Of a stretch of 64,000 bases of DNA, positions 18,660 to 26,827 are shown piece after piece. This stretch comes from Flavobacterium salmonis. Lineage in GTDB: Bacteria > Bacteroidota > Bacteroidia > Flavobacteriales > Flavobacteriaceae. The notes beneath the pieces are model-generated. The model was not told where the DNA came from and did no database searches. It saw nothing but the letters and a program-made list of their open reading frames with translations. The translations under genes and the position numbers were made by a program. Positions within the stretch are counted from its first letter, which is position 1, and each line of letters starts with the position of its first letter. The DNA lies in assembly GCF_903819435.1 (NCBI RefSeq), contig NZ_CAIJDP010000068.1, positions 310,001 to 374,000 on the forward strand, given 5' to 3'.

Positions 18660-20645
18660 ATGAAAAAAAGAATCTTCTATATTTTTATACTGCTTTTTTT
18701 TAATGCCAGTTTTTCACAACAACAGGTACAGGATTTTGTATTGGAATCTCCAAACAGAAAAATAAAGGTCAGTATCGTAATCCGTGAGAAGATAACCTGG
18801 TCAGTTTCGCATGATAAAGATATAATTCTGGCTCCATCTTCTATTTCTATGACATTAGATCAAAATGAAATTTTAGGCAAAAATGCTTTGCTTTTGAATT
18901 CAAAAAGAGAAAAAGTAAACCAGACTTTTGAATCTCCATTTTACAAAAAGAGTACTGTTAAAAATCAATACAATCTTTTGGTATTAAACTTCAAAAATGA
19001 TTTCAGTATTGAATACAGGGCTTTTGATGATGGCGTAGCTTACAGATTCATCACCAAAAAGAAAAAAGACATTACCGTAAAATGGGAAGAAGTTACTTTG
19101 AACTTTGATGTGGATTATAATACTTTTATGCCATACGTTCGTGATTTAAGAAATCCGAAAGATCCTTATATCTCATCTTTTGAAGCACAATATGAAAACA
19201 AAAAGGTCAGTGAATTTGCAAAAGACACTTTGGCATTTTTACCGTTTTTAATTGATTTTAAAAACCGTAAAAAAGCTGTTTTTCTGGAAGCAAATTTAGA
19301 AGATTATCCGGGATTGTTTGTAACGAATAATAAGCCCAAATTAGGTTTTGAAGCCCGTTTTTCTAAATATCCGTTACAGGAAACCAACGGCGGATTTAAC
19401 AACATCAACAGACTAATTACGGAGAGAGCTGATTATCTGGTTAAAACCAAAGGAACACGAAATTTTCCGTGGAGATCAATTGTGATCTCTGAAAACGATG
19501 CCAATTTAGCCAATAACGATATGGTTCAGAAATTATCCGAGCCTTCAAAAATAAAAGATATTTCGTGGATAAAGCCGGGAAAAGTAGCCTGGGACTGGTG
19601 GAATGACTGGAACATTTACAACATCGATTTTAAAGCCGGAATCAACACGCAGACGTATAAATATTATATTGATTTTGCTTCTAAAAACAAAGTCGAATAT
19701 GTGGTTTTGGATGAAGGCTGGAGTCTGGAAGACGACATCATGAAACACAACCCGAATGTTGATTTGGAAGCTTTAATCGCTTACGGAAAAGAAAGAAACG
19801 TTGGAATTATTTTATGGAGTTCCTGGATGGCTTTGACTAAAAATACAGCCGGAATTTTTAAAAATTATGCTGATTTAGGAATCAAAGGATTTAAAGTTGA
19901 CTTCCTTGATCGCGATGATGCTAAAATGGTAAATTCGGTGTATGATATTGCTCAAAAAGCCGCTGATAACAAATTACTTTTGGATTTTCACGGTATGTAC
20001 AAACCAACCGGAATTCAGCGTACTTTTCCGAATATTCTAAATTTTGAAGGTGTAAAAGGATTGGAAAATAATAAATGGACACCAAATGATGATGTTCCCA
20101 CTTACGACTGTTCGATTCCGTTTATCCGAATGATGGCCGGCCCGATGGATTACACTCCCGGTGCAATGCGTAACGCAACCAAAAGCGAATTCAGACCAAG
20201 CCATTCCACTCCAATGAGTCAGGGAACAAGAAGTCATCAACTGGCACTTTACACCATTTTTGAAGCACCTCTGCAAATGATGGCCGACAGTCCGACTGCC
20301 TATATCAAAGAACAGGAAAGTACTGATTTTATAGCCAGGATCCCAACCGTTTTTGATGAAACAGTGGCTTTAGATGGCGAAGTGGGAAAATTCGTTTCGA
20401 TCGCTCGTAAAAAGGAAAATACATGGTATTTAGGTGCGATCACAAACTGGGATTCAAGAGACATTACAATTGATTTCTCCTTTCTGGAAAAAGGTAAAAA
20501 ATATGAAGCTGAAATTTTCTCTGATGGATTGAATGCTGATAAGGCCGCTAATGATTATAAAAGAGAAGTTATTACCGTTGATTCAACTACGAAATTAAAA
20601 TATGGGCTGGCAAGTGGTGGCGGATTAGTGATGATTATAAAATAA
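18660..20645 (+). CDS. GH97 alpha-glycoside hydrolase, alpha-galactosidase-like (SusB family)
   Basis: Sec-exported (signal peptide about 1-20, ASFSQ), then an N-terminal beta-sandwich, a (beta/alpha)8 barrel and a C-terminal beta domain, 662 residues in all. I start at the ATG of MKKRIFY, since the upstream in-frame ATG at 18630 lies next to repeat D and would spoil the signal peptide. Asp414 in GFKVDFLDRDD sits where retaining GH97 members such as BT1871 have their nucleophile Asp415, and Glu463 in NFEGVKG is a candidate acid/base. Inverting alpha-glucosidase members lack that Asp. I therefore favour alpha-galactosidase over alpha-glucosidase, which also fits the locus. Confidence 0.88.
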   Translation: MKKRIFYIFILLFFNASFSQQQVQDFVLESPNRKIKVSIVIREKITWSVSHDKDIILAPSSISMTLDQNEILGKNALLLNSKREKVNQTFESPFYKKSTVKNQYNLLVLNFKNDFSIEYRAFDDGVAYRFITKKKKDITVKWEEVTLNFDVDYNTFMPYVRDLRNPKDPYISSFEAQYENKKVSEFAKDTLAFLPFLIDFKNRKKAVFLEANLEDYPGLFVTNNKPKLGFEARFSKYPLQETNGGFNNINRLITERADYLVKTKGTRNFPWRSIVISENDANLANNDMVQKLSEPSKIKDISWIKPGKVAWDWWNDWNIYNIDFKAGINTQTYKYYIDFASKNKVEYVVLDEGWSLEDDIMKHNPNVDLEALIAYGKERNVGIILWSSWMALTKNTAGIFKNYADLGIKGFKVDFLDRDDAKMVNSVYDIAQKAADNKLLLDFHGMYKPTGIQRTFPNILNFEGVKGLENNKWTPNDDVPTYDCSIPFIRMMAGPMDYTPGAMRNATKSEFRPSHSTPMSQGTRSHQLALYTIFEAPLQMMADSPTAYIKEQESTDFIARIPTVFDETVALDGEVGKFVSIARKKENTWYLGAITNWDSRDITIDFSFLEKGKKYEAEIFSDGLNADKAANDYKREVITVDSTTKLKYGLASGGGLVMIIK

Positions 20646-20675
20646 AAAACAAGGGTAATTACCCTTGTTTTTTAT
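20645..20675 (+). terminator. Terminator after GH97
   Basis: The stem AAACAAGGGT/ACCCTTGTTT with a four-base AATT loop is followed by a T-run. It begins at the last base of the GH97 stop codon and closes the plus-strand arm of the mannan locus. Confidence 0.85.
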
Positions 20676-20721
20676 TTTATATCTTATTTTTAGTTATATT
20701 TGCAAGGTAAATACCCTTTAT

Positions 20722-21918
20722 ATGAAACCTACAGATATTAATCAGTTATTACAATCAATTTTTTCAGAGGACAATTCCATTGATATTAAGGAAGTTTTTG
20801 AAAATAAATTAATTGAATATAATTTAAGCAAAACGAAAGCTTTAAAGTTACTTAATATTGATAAAGATGTTTTTGAAGAAATAATTTCAGGAACAGCTAA
20901 ACAACCAAATTTTATAAACATTGTTAAAATTTCGGAATTTCTTAATATTGACATTAATGAATTCATTAATGTAGTTTTGAAAAATCAAAGCAGAGAAAAC
21001 ATAACTTCAATTGAAAACGCTAGAAAAGCAACTTTTTTAGTTAAAAATTTTGACATCAAGGCTTTAACAAAACTTGGATTCTTTTCTAATAATGATGATA
21101 CTGAATTATTAGTTGATAAAGTTTTAAACTTTTTTGGCTTTAATTCGATACAAGATTACGAGGAACAATTAGACGAGCCATTATATAGTAGAGTAAAGAG
21201 AAATTTTTCAGATAAGATGAAAGATTTTTGGATAAAATCTGCATACCAGAGTTTTAAAATCATTAATAATCCTAATGAATATAATCGCGAAAGATTAAAA
21301 GATTTGATTATAAAAATTAAACCTTATTCACAAGATGTTCAAAATGGCCTTTTCACTGTTTGCAGAGCTTTATATAATCTTGGCATAACTGTTATATTTC
21401 AAAATTATCTCGCAACAACGCAAGTAAAAGGAGCTACATTTATTATAAACGGAAAGCCTTGTATTGTTTTAACAGATTTTAATAAAAAGTATGCTACTCT
21501 ATGGTTTACTTTAATGCACGAACTACATCATGTATTGTTTGATTTTGATTTAATTGAAACTAATAGTTTTCATTTAACTGGTGATAATGATTTATTTTTA
21601 ATCGAAGAGAAAGCTGATTCTTTTGCAAGAGACATTTTTTTAAGCGAAGAAAAGTTTCATTATATAAAAAAGTACATTAATAGTCCGTATTTAGTATCAA
21701 AATTTGCAAAAGAAAATGAAATACATGAATCAATTGTTTATTCATTTTTTACATGGTACCAAGACAAATTATACAAGAAAAGTTATCACGCTGCTTACAG
21801 AGAATTTTATCCTGATTATTCAGAATCATTAATCAAACTAAACCCAATTTCGTGGGACGATAAAAATTTGAAACAAGCAAGTGAAAAAATAAAATCCATT
21901 TTAGAAATTAAATTTTAG
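20722..21918 (+). CDS. ImmA/IrrE-family metalloprotease with N-terminal HTH-like domain
   Basis: The protein has about 398 residues from the ATG at 20722, the first with a sensible N-terminus; an upstream ATG at 20665 lies in the terminator hairpin. An N-terminal helical region (about 30-90, KALKLLNIDKDVFEEIISG and ISEFLNIDINEF) resembles an XRE-type DNA-binding domain. A C-terminal Zn-peptidase domain has HELHH (His266-Glu267, His270) and the likely third ligand Glu296 in EEKADSFA. Such fusions act as antitoxin or repressor components that are cleaved or cleave partners under stress. The next gene begins 5 bp downstream, so this is a two-gene unit; that partner is broken by a stop codon. Lower GC than the mannan genes suggests an acquired cassette. 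Confidence 0.82.
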   Translation: MKPTDINQLLQSIFSEDNSIDIKEVFENKLIEYNLSKTKALKLLNIDKDVFEEIISGTAKQPNFINIVKISEFLNIDINEFINVVLKNQSRENITSIENARKATFLVKNFDIKALTKLGFFSNNDDTELLVDKVLNFFGFNSIQDYEEQLDEPLYSRVKRNFSDKMKDFWIKSAYQSFKIINNPNEYNRERLKDLIIKIKPYSQDVQNGLFTVCRALYNLGITVIFQNYLATTQVKGATFIINGKPCIVLTDFNKKYATLWFTLMHELHHVLFDFDLIETNSFHLTGDNDLFLIEEKADSFARDIFLSEEKFHYIKKYINSPYLVSKFAKENEIHESIVYSFFTWYQDKLYKKSYHAAYREFYPDYSESLIKLNPISWDDKNLKQASEKIKSILEIKF

Positions 21919-21923
21919 CAGTT

Positions 21924-22484
21924 ATGATTGAAGATGAAAGTAAAAAAATTAGAAAAGAAGAAAAAGATCTAGAAATTTCTAAAGCTGATTTAGAAAGATT
22001 AGAAATTCTTCAAAGATCAAACGAGAAAATTGGAAGGCAACTAAGTATAAATTCTGAAACTGGTAATTTATAAGAAATCAATGAATTACGTGGCTTAATT
22101 GGTAAGGAGTTTGAAAATCCTGAAGAAAAATACAATACTTATTATAAAGGAATAGAGAAGCTATTAAGACAGTTTTTACCAAAAGGCAAAGAATTCAAAA
22201 TTGTAAGACGCATTATTCGTGATGAAAAAAGTGTTTTTTTAAATAATGGAAAGAAAAAATCTGACAATAACGGAATTAGAGGAAGCGATGAAAGAATGAC
22301 TTTTCAGACAAATATGAATGAGATGTTAGATATCATTGTAAAATGGATAGCTGAAAGTCAAAATTCATTTGAACTATATAGATTACTTTATGAATTAAAC
22401 GAAAAGTTTGAATATGGACATGAACAATATGACCAATCGACTTTAAATGTTGCAAATGCAATGTTGAAATTGAGCCAAAAATAA
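21924..22484 (+). pseudogene. Partner of the ImmA-type gene, split by an in-frame TAA
   Basis: From the ATG at 21924 the frame codes 49 residues (start MIEDESKKIRKEEKD, Glu/Lys-rich, probably coiled coil) and then meets TAA at 22071-22073. The same frame continues open for 136 more codons to TAA at 22482, with protein-like composition (KGIEKLLRQFLPKGKEF, RMTFQTNMNEMLDIIVKW, LYRLLYELNEKF). No ATG restarts it before 22296, and starting there would leave only 62 residues. One base change (for example CAA or AAA to TAA) explains the split. The intact product would be about 186 residues and helical. I do not recognise its family. Its place directly after an ImmA/IrrE gene suggests a toxin or protease substrate, by inference only. 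Confidence 0.65.
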
Positions 22485-22512
22485 AAAAATGGGACAAATT
22501 GTCCCATTTTTT
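22484..22512. terminator. Bidirectional terminator
   Basis: AAAAAATGGGACAA and TTGTCCCATTTTTT form a perfect stem with almost no loop. It separates the plus-strand split gene from the convergent aldo/keto reductase gene and has an A-run on one side and a T-run on the other, so it can serve both. Confidence 0.85.
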
Positions 22513-23467
22513 ATGCCAATATTTTTTCAATCGCATTCAGTTCATCTGGAGTAAAATCCAGATTCTGCAGACACTCAATATTATTATTCAACTGCTTTAC
22601 CGAACTGGCACCAATCAAAACCGATGTAATTCGTTTGTCTTTTTGCAGCCAGGCCAATGCCATTTGTGCTAAAGATTGGTTTCTGTTTTGGGCAATTTCA
22701 TTCAGTTGCGCTAATTTCTGGATTCTTTCAACTGTAACCTCATTCTCTTTTAAATGTCCATTTGGATTGTGAGCACGTGAGTTTTCCGGAATTCCGTTTA
22801 AATATTTATCGGTTAAAAGTCCTTGTGCCAAAGGAGAAAAGGCAATGCACCCTACTCCTTTTTCTTCCAGAACATCTAATAACCCGTCTTCGACCCAGCG
22901 CTGCAACATGGAATATTTCGCCTGATGAATCAAACATGGCGTTCCTAATTGTTTCAAAACGTCAACCGCAACTCTGGTTTGTTCTGCCGAGTAATTACTG
23001 ATGCCTACATACAATGCTTTTCCGCTTCTAACGGCATAATCAAGTGCCATCATGGTTTCTTCAATTGGCGTTTCAGGATCCGGACGATGTGAATAAAAAA
23101 TATCTACATAATCAACTTTCATTCTTTTTAAACTCTGATCTAAACTCGATAGCAAATATTTACGCGAGCCCCAATCTCCATAAGGCCCATCCCACATTGT
23201 ATAACCCGCTTTGGTCGAAATAATGATTTCATCACGCAGGTTTCCCTGAAAATTATGCCACAATATTTTTCCGAAATTAGTCTCCGCAGACCCTGGAACT
23301 GGTCCGTAATTGTTTGCCAGATCAAAATGAGTGATTCCTTTATCAAAAGCTTCCACAGCTATACTTTCTGCATTCTCAAAATTATCTACCGATCCGAAAT
23401 TATGCCATAATCCTAAAGAAATTTCAGGTAACAATAACCCGCTTTTTCCACACCTGTTATATTTCAT
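22511..23467 (-). CDS. Aldo/keto reductase, YghZ/glyceraldehyde-3-phosphate reductase type
   Basis: A cytoplasmic NAD(P)H-dependent reductase of 318 residues with the AKR (beta/alpha)8 fold. The catalytic tetrad is visible as Asp/Tyr in HFDLANNYG, Lys in IISTKAGY and His in YSHRPD. The N-terminal RCGKSGLLLPEISLGLWHNFG and the loop AKYSMLQRWVE are typical of the YghZ/MgrA subgroup and of potassium-channel beta-subunit relatives. It stands alone, divergent from the DUF433 antitoxin gene. The natural substrate is not deducible; methylglyoxal or L-glyceraldehyde-3-phosphate is known for the family. Confidence 0.9.
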   Translation of the reverse strand: MKYNRCGKSGLLLPEISLGLWHNFGSVDNFENAESIAVEAFDKGITHFDLANNYGPVPGSAETNFGKILWHNFQGNLRDEIIISTKAGYTMWDGPYGDWGSRKYLLSSLDQSLKRMKVDYVDIFYSHRPDPETPIEETMMALDYAVRSGKALYVGISNYSAEQTRVAVDVLKQLGTPCLIHQAKYSMLQRWVEDGLLDVLEEKGVGCIAFSPLAQGLLTDKYLNGIPENSRAHNPNGHLKENEVTVERIQKLAQLNEIAQNRNQSLAQMALAWLQKDKRITSVLIGASSVKQLNNNIECLQNLDFTPDELNAIEKILA

Positions 23468-23554
23468 TGTTTTAGTTTAATAGTTGAAAGTTAAATAGGT
23501 TTTAAAGATAAAAACAAACCTATTATTTTAAACCTAAATAGTCCTTAATTTTTG

Positions 23555-23562
23555 TAAATTTG
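23555..23562 (+). promoter_or_regulatory. Possible -7 box of the DUF433/DUF5615 pair
   Basis: TAAATTTG matches the TAnnTTTG consensus and ends 16 bp before the antitoxin ATG, which would give a very short leader. No clear -33 TTG is present at the usual spacing. Confidence 0.4.
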
Positions 23563-23578
23563 TTAAAATAATAAATTC

Positions 23579-23809
23579 ATGGAAAATAACTGGCAAAATT
23601 TAATTTCGATAAATCCTGATATCCGATTTGGTAAACCTATTATTACCGGAACAAGAATTTGTGTCTCGGATATTCTTTCATGGCTGGCAAATGGAATGTC
23701 TTTTGACGACATTATTGAAGATTTTCCTGAATTAAAAAAAGAGCATATTTTTGCAGCTTTAGCTTTTGCAGCTAACAGAGAAAACATTACAAAAATAATT
23801 GCCGCGTAA
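23579..23809 (+). CDS. DUF433 antitoxin (VapB45-like)
   Basis: A 76-residue protein with the DUF433 pattern: ISINPDIRFGKPIITGTRICVSDIL, in parts NPDIRFGKP and ITGTRI, then WLANGMSFDDIIEDFPELKKEHIFAALAF (a helical winged-helix-like segment). Such proteins neutralise a PIN-like toxin encoded immediately downstream and probably bind their own promoter. Its stop overlaps the toxin start by one base (TAATG), a sign of translational coupling. Confidence 0.88.
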   Translation: MENNWQNLISINPDIRFGKPIITGTRICVSDILSWLANGMSFDDIIEDFPELKKEHIFAALAFAANRENITKIIAA

Positions 23810-24144
23810 TGAAATTACTCTTGGATGCAAATATTTCATGGAGAATTATAAAACTTATTGAAAATGATTTCCCTAATTCTTTTCATTCTAAAGACATTAA
23901 AGTAAATCAACCTGCAAAAGATATTGAAATTTGGGAATTCGCCAGAAAAAACAATTACACCATACTTACTCACGACGATGATTTTGAAAAACTATTACTC
24001 TTAAAAGGAGTTCCTCCAAAAGTTATAATTTTAAAGACTTTCAATCAAAACACCAAACAAATTGCAGAACTTTTGATTTCAAAAAAAGAAATTATTGAAT
24101 CATTCGTTTCAAATAATGATTTAATGATTTTAGAAATCTACTAA
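23809..24144 (+). CDS. DUF5615 PIN-like toxin (VapC45-like)
   Basis: A 111-residue protein with the Mut7-C/DUF5615 PIN-like fold: LLLDANISWR at the N-terminus (acidic Asp6), the WEFARKNNYTILTHDDDF segment with the acidic triplet at about residue 55, and GVPPKVIILKTFNQNT. These Asp residues would bind metal for RNA cleavage. It is coupled to the DUF433 antitoxin. Toxicity and RNA target are not predictable from sequence. Confidence 0.88.
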   Translation: MKLLLDANISWRIIKLIENDFPNSFHSKDIKVNQPAKDIEIWEFARKNNYTILTHDDDFEKLLLLKGVPPKVIILKTFNQNTKQIAELLISKKEIIESFVSNNDLMILEIY

Positions 24145-24165
24145 TCTTATGTTTTCATGTAAAAC

Positions 24166-24217
24166 TCACGCAGATTTAACAGATTATCGAGATAAAAAAT
24201 CTGCAAAATCTGCGTGA
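24166..24217. repeat. Inverted-repeat spacer element, family C, copy 1
   Basis: TCACGCAGATTT at the left end and AAATCTGCGTGA at the right end form a 12-bp perfect inverted repeat around internal CAGATT and ATCTGC motifs. A longer relative is at 30041-30145. It lies between the toxin gene and the convergent GH3 gene and may also act as a transcription stop for both. Confidence 0.7.
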
Positions 24218-24239
24218 ATAAATATTTATAAGAGTCTTT

Positions 24240-26534
24240 TTACTTCAACTCAAATCCACTCTCTAAACCTGAATCAGAACTTCCTCCAACCTTAAGTTTA
24301 AAAGTCCCAGGTTCAACCAAGTAATTTCCGTTATTATCATAAAAACCAAGTTCTGCATCTGTCAAAGTAAAGTTTACTGTTTTAGTTTCTCCTTTCTTCA
24401 AACTTACCAATTCAAAACCTTTCAATTCCTCAACCGGTCTGGCAATACTTGCAAAATCGTCATGAATGTACAGCTGGACTACTTCTTTTCCGTCATAATT
24501 ACCTGAATTGGTAATCTCAACACTTACCTGAACCGGTTCGCCTTTTGCGAAAGCGGTTTTGTTTATTTTCAGATTTTTATAATCGAATTTAGTATAACTC
24601 AATCCAAAGCCAAAAGGAAACTGAGGTGTTTTTTCTACATCTGAAAAGTGCGACCAAAACACATTCCCATCTGCGTTTACAGGTCTTCCTGTACTGTAAT
24701 TGTTGTAATAAATTGGAACCTGACCTACGTTTCTCGGGAAAGAAATTGGCAGTTTTCCGCTCGGATTGTAATCTCCGTATAAAACCTGCGCCACTGCATT
24801 TCCGGTTTGTGTTCCCAAATGCCAGGCTTCAACAATAGTCGGAATATGTTCTGCTGCCCACGGAATAGTCAACGGACGCCCATTATTTAAAACCAAAACA
24901 ATATTTGGATTTACTTTGTAAATTTCTTCTAATAATTCCTGTTGCAATCCCGGTAAATCAAGGTTTGTTCTGCTGCGTCCTTCTCCGCTCTGAAAACCAT
25001 GCTCTCCTAAAACCATCACCACAACATCTGCATTTTTGGCCGCTGTTTTTGCTGCTTCAAATCCGCTTTTGTCTGTTGTATTAAAAACTACCTCATCCAG
25101 AAAAGTCGCTTTTCCAACAATTAAATCGGCTCCTTTTTCAAAAACCAGCTGATTGTCTTTATATTGCTGCATTCCTTCTAAAACCGAAACCGCAGTATTG
25201 TCTTCTGCGGCGATTCGCCAGCTTCCCAACGGACTGTTTTTATCATTTGCTAATGCTCCTATCAAAGCAATCTTTTGTCCGGATTTTTTTAGCGGAAGCA
25301 GGTTTTTATCATTCTTCAATAAGACAATCGACTTTTTCGCCATGTCCAAAACACCATCATTATTCGCTTTATTTCCTATAGTCGCTTTTTCACGTTTTTC
25401 ATCACAGTATTTGTAGGGATCATCAAACAATCCCAATTCAAATTTTACTCGCAAGATTCTACGAACTGCATCATCTACTAAAGCCTCTTTAACTTTTCCT
25501 TCCTTAACTAATTTCGCTAATTCGTTAACATACAAATGTGATTCCATATCCATATCAGAACCTGCCGTAACCGCTTTTAAAGTCGCATCTGCACCATCTT
25601 TGGCATAACCATGCGGAATCATTTCACGAACAGAAGCCCAGTCTGAAACCACGAAACCGTCAAATTTCCATTTACCTTTTAAAATATCCCGTTGCAGAAA
25701 AACATTTCCCGTCGCCGGAATTCCGTTTACCAAATTAAACGAATTCATAAACGTTCTCACGCCTGCATTGGTAGCCGCTTCGAAAGGTGGCAAAACAGTA
25801 TTGAATAATTTCGAATTGCTAATATCAACCAAATTATAATCACGTCCTGATTCTACATAACCATACGCCGCAAAGTGTTTCGCACAAGCTGCAATTGTAT
25901 TTACTTTCGCCAGATCAGCAGTTGTTTCTCCCTGAAATCCTTTTACTCTGGCAACCGCAATTTTGCTTCCCAGATACGGATCTTCTCCTGCGCCTTCCAT
26001 CACACGTCCCCAGCGCGCATCGTTTGTAATATCTACATTAGGACCAAAAGTCCAGTTAATTCCGGATGCCGAAGCCTCATCTGCCGCAATTGCTGCCGAT
26101 TTTTTAATTGCATCCAAATCCCAGCTGGCCGCTTCTGCCAATGGAATCGGACTTAACGTTTTATAACCGTGAATGACGTCAAAACCAATAATCAGCGGAA
26201 TTCCCAATCGGGTTTCTTCCACCGCAATTTTCTGCACCGCACGAACCTCCTTCACACCGCGAACTGTGAGCATACTACCTACCCATCCTTTTCTCAGATG
26301 TTCGTATTTCAATTCGGCATTTCCACCTTTTGGAGCAGGACCAGTCACATCCCAAAAACCATTATATTGATTCATTTGTCCCACTTTTTCTTCCAAAGTC
26401 ATCAATGGCAAAAGCAGTTCAATTCGTTGTTCAATCGTTTTATTTTTATCCAGATACGGTTTCTTCTGTGCATTCATATTTCCGGCAGTAAACAGGGTTA
26501 AAACCCCAATAATTAATATTCTTTTATTTATCAT
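24240..26534 (-). CDS. bglX: GH3 beta-glucosidase, periplasmic (BglX type)
   Basis: It releases terminal beta-linked sugars (glucose, possibly mannose) from oligosaccharides. The start is the ATG at 26534 (MINKRIL), giving a Sec signal peptide to about residue 22 (GNMNAQ); the longer frame to 26582 reads into repeat element A and is an artefact. The GH3 N domain has KHFAAYG (Lys219-His220) and nucleophile Asp298 in GFVVSDWA. The C-terminal alpha/beta sandwich has VLGEHGFQSGEGRSR, and a fibronectin-III-like domain closes the protein (about 670-764). Total about 764 residues, as in E. coli BglX. It heads a cluster with two acetyl esterases, fitting acetylated glucomannan breakdown. Confidence 0.92.
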   Translation of the reverse strand: MINKRILIIGVLTLFTAGNMNAQKKPYLDKNKTIEQRIELLLPLMTLEEKVGQMNQYNGFWDVTGPAPKGGNAELKYEHLRKGWVGSMLTVRGVKEVRAVQKIAVEETRLGIPLIIGFDVIHGYKTLSPIPLAEAASWDLDAIKKSAAIAADEASASGINWTFGPNVDITNDARWGRVMEGAGEDPYLGSKIAVARVKGFQGETTADLAKVNTIAACAKHFAAYGYVESGRDYNLVDISNSKLFNTVLPPFEAATNAGVRTFMNSFNLVNGIPATGNVFLQRDILKGKWKFDGFVVSDWASVREMIPHGYAKDGADATLKAVTAGSDMDMESHLYVNELAKLVKEGKVKEALVDDAVRRILRVKFELGLFDDPYKYCDEKREKATIGNKANNDGVLDMAKKSIVLLKNDKNLLPLKKSGQKIALIGALANDKNSPLGSWRIAAEDNTAVSVLEGMQQYKDNQLVFEKGADLIVGKATFLDEVVFNTTDKSGFEAAKTAAKNADVVVMVLGEHGFQSGEGRSRTNLDLPGLQQELLEEIYKVNPNIVLVLNNGRPLTIPWAAEHIPTIVEAWHLGTQTGNAVAQVLYGDYNPSGKLPISFPRNVGQVPIYYNNYSTGRPVNADGNVFWSHFSDVEKTPQFPFGFGLSYTKFDYKNLKINKTAFAKGEPVQVSVEITNSGNYDGKEVVQLYIHDDFASIARPVEELKGFELVSLKKGETKTVNFTLTDAELGFYDNNGNYLVEPGTFKLKVGGSSDSGLESGFELK

Positions 26535-26584
26535 GATAGTTAGTTTTATATTTTTAGCGTGTCCCTTGCCGAAAAAAGGCAAGT

Positions 26585-26655
26585 GTCGGGCTTTCGGCTA
26601 TATCTTTTGTTCCGTTTCTCTTCACAAAAGGATACCGCCTCTATCCCTCACGCGA
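26585..26655. repeat. Palindromic spacer repeat, family A, copy 2 (reverse orientation)
   Basis: Read on the minus strand it gives TGAGGGATAGAGGCGGTATCC, a central CCTTTTGTG...ACAAAAGATATAGC hairpin and GAAAGCCCGAC, aligning along its whole length with the copies at 17169-17243 and 51586-51661. It is the most diverged of the three and its outer palindrome is weaker. Confidence 0.65.
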
Positions 26656-26710
26656 CGGGTAACGAGAAATTTTTCGGTTTTTTTAAGGAATCCCTGTTAT
26701 CCACAATCTT

Positions 26711-26809
26711 GTCATTCCGAGGAACGAGGAATCTTCGTAAGTAGCTCGACAAAGATTGGCGATTCTCATTGTGGAATTACTTGTGTGATTTCTCCTTCGT
26801 CGAAATGAC
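26711..26809. repeat. MITE-like spacer repeat with imperfect terminal inverted repeats, family B
   Basis: This 99-base element begins GTCATTCCGAGGAACGAGGA and ends TCCTTCGTCGAAATGAC. The ends are imperfect inverted repeats of each other (GTCATTYCGA core). It has higher GC than the surroundings and no ORF. I recall similar GTCATTCCGAGGAACGAGGAATC elements as common intergenic sequences in Flavobacterium. Only one copy is in this window. Confidence 0.65.
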
Positions 26810-26827
26810 AAAAAAGCATGCAATCCT

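Noticed and set aside
22071..22073. Recoding of the stop in the split ImmA-partner gene
   Set aside because: The codon is TAA, which is not used for selenocysteine or pyrrolysine, and no slippery site or special structure is seen. A nonsense mutation or sequencing error is simpler.
26535..26582. N-terminal extension of the GH3 frame
   Set aside because: The 16 added residues run back toward repeat element A and spoil the signal peptide that begins at 26534.
26533..26827. ORFs across the repeat-filled spacer
   Set aside because: They are generated by repeat elements A and B and have no protein-like composition.
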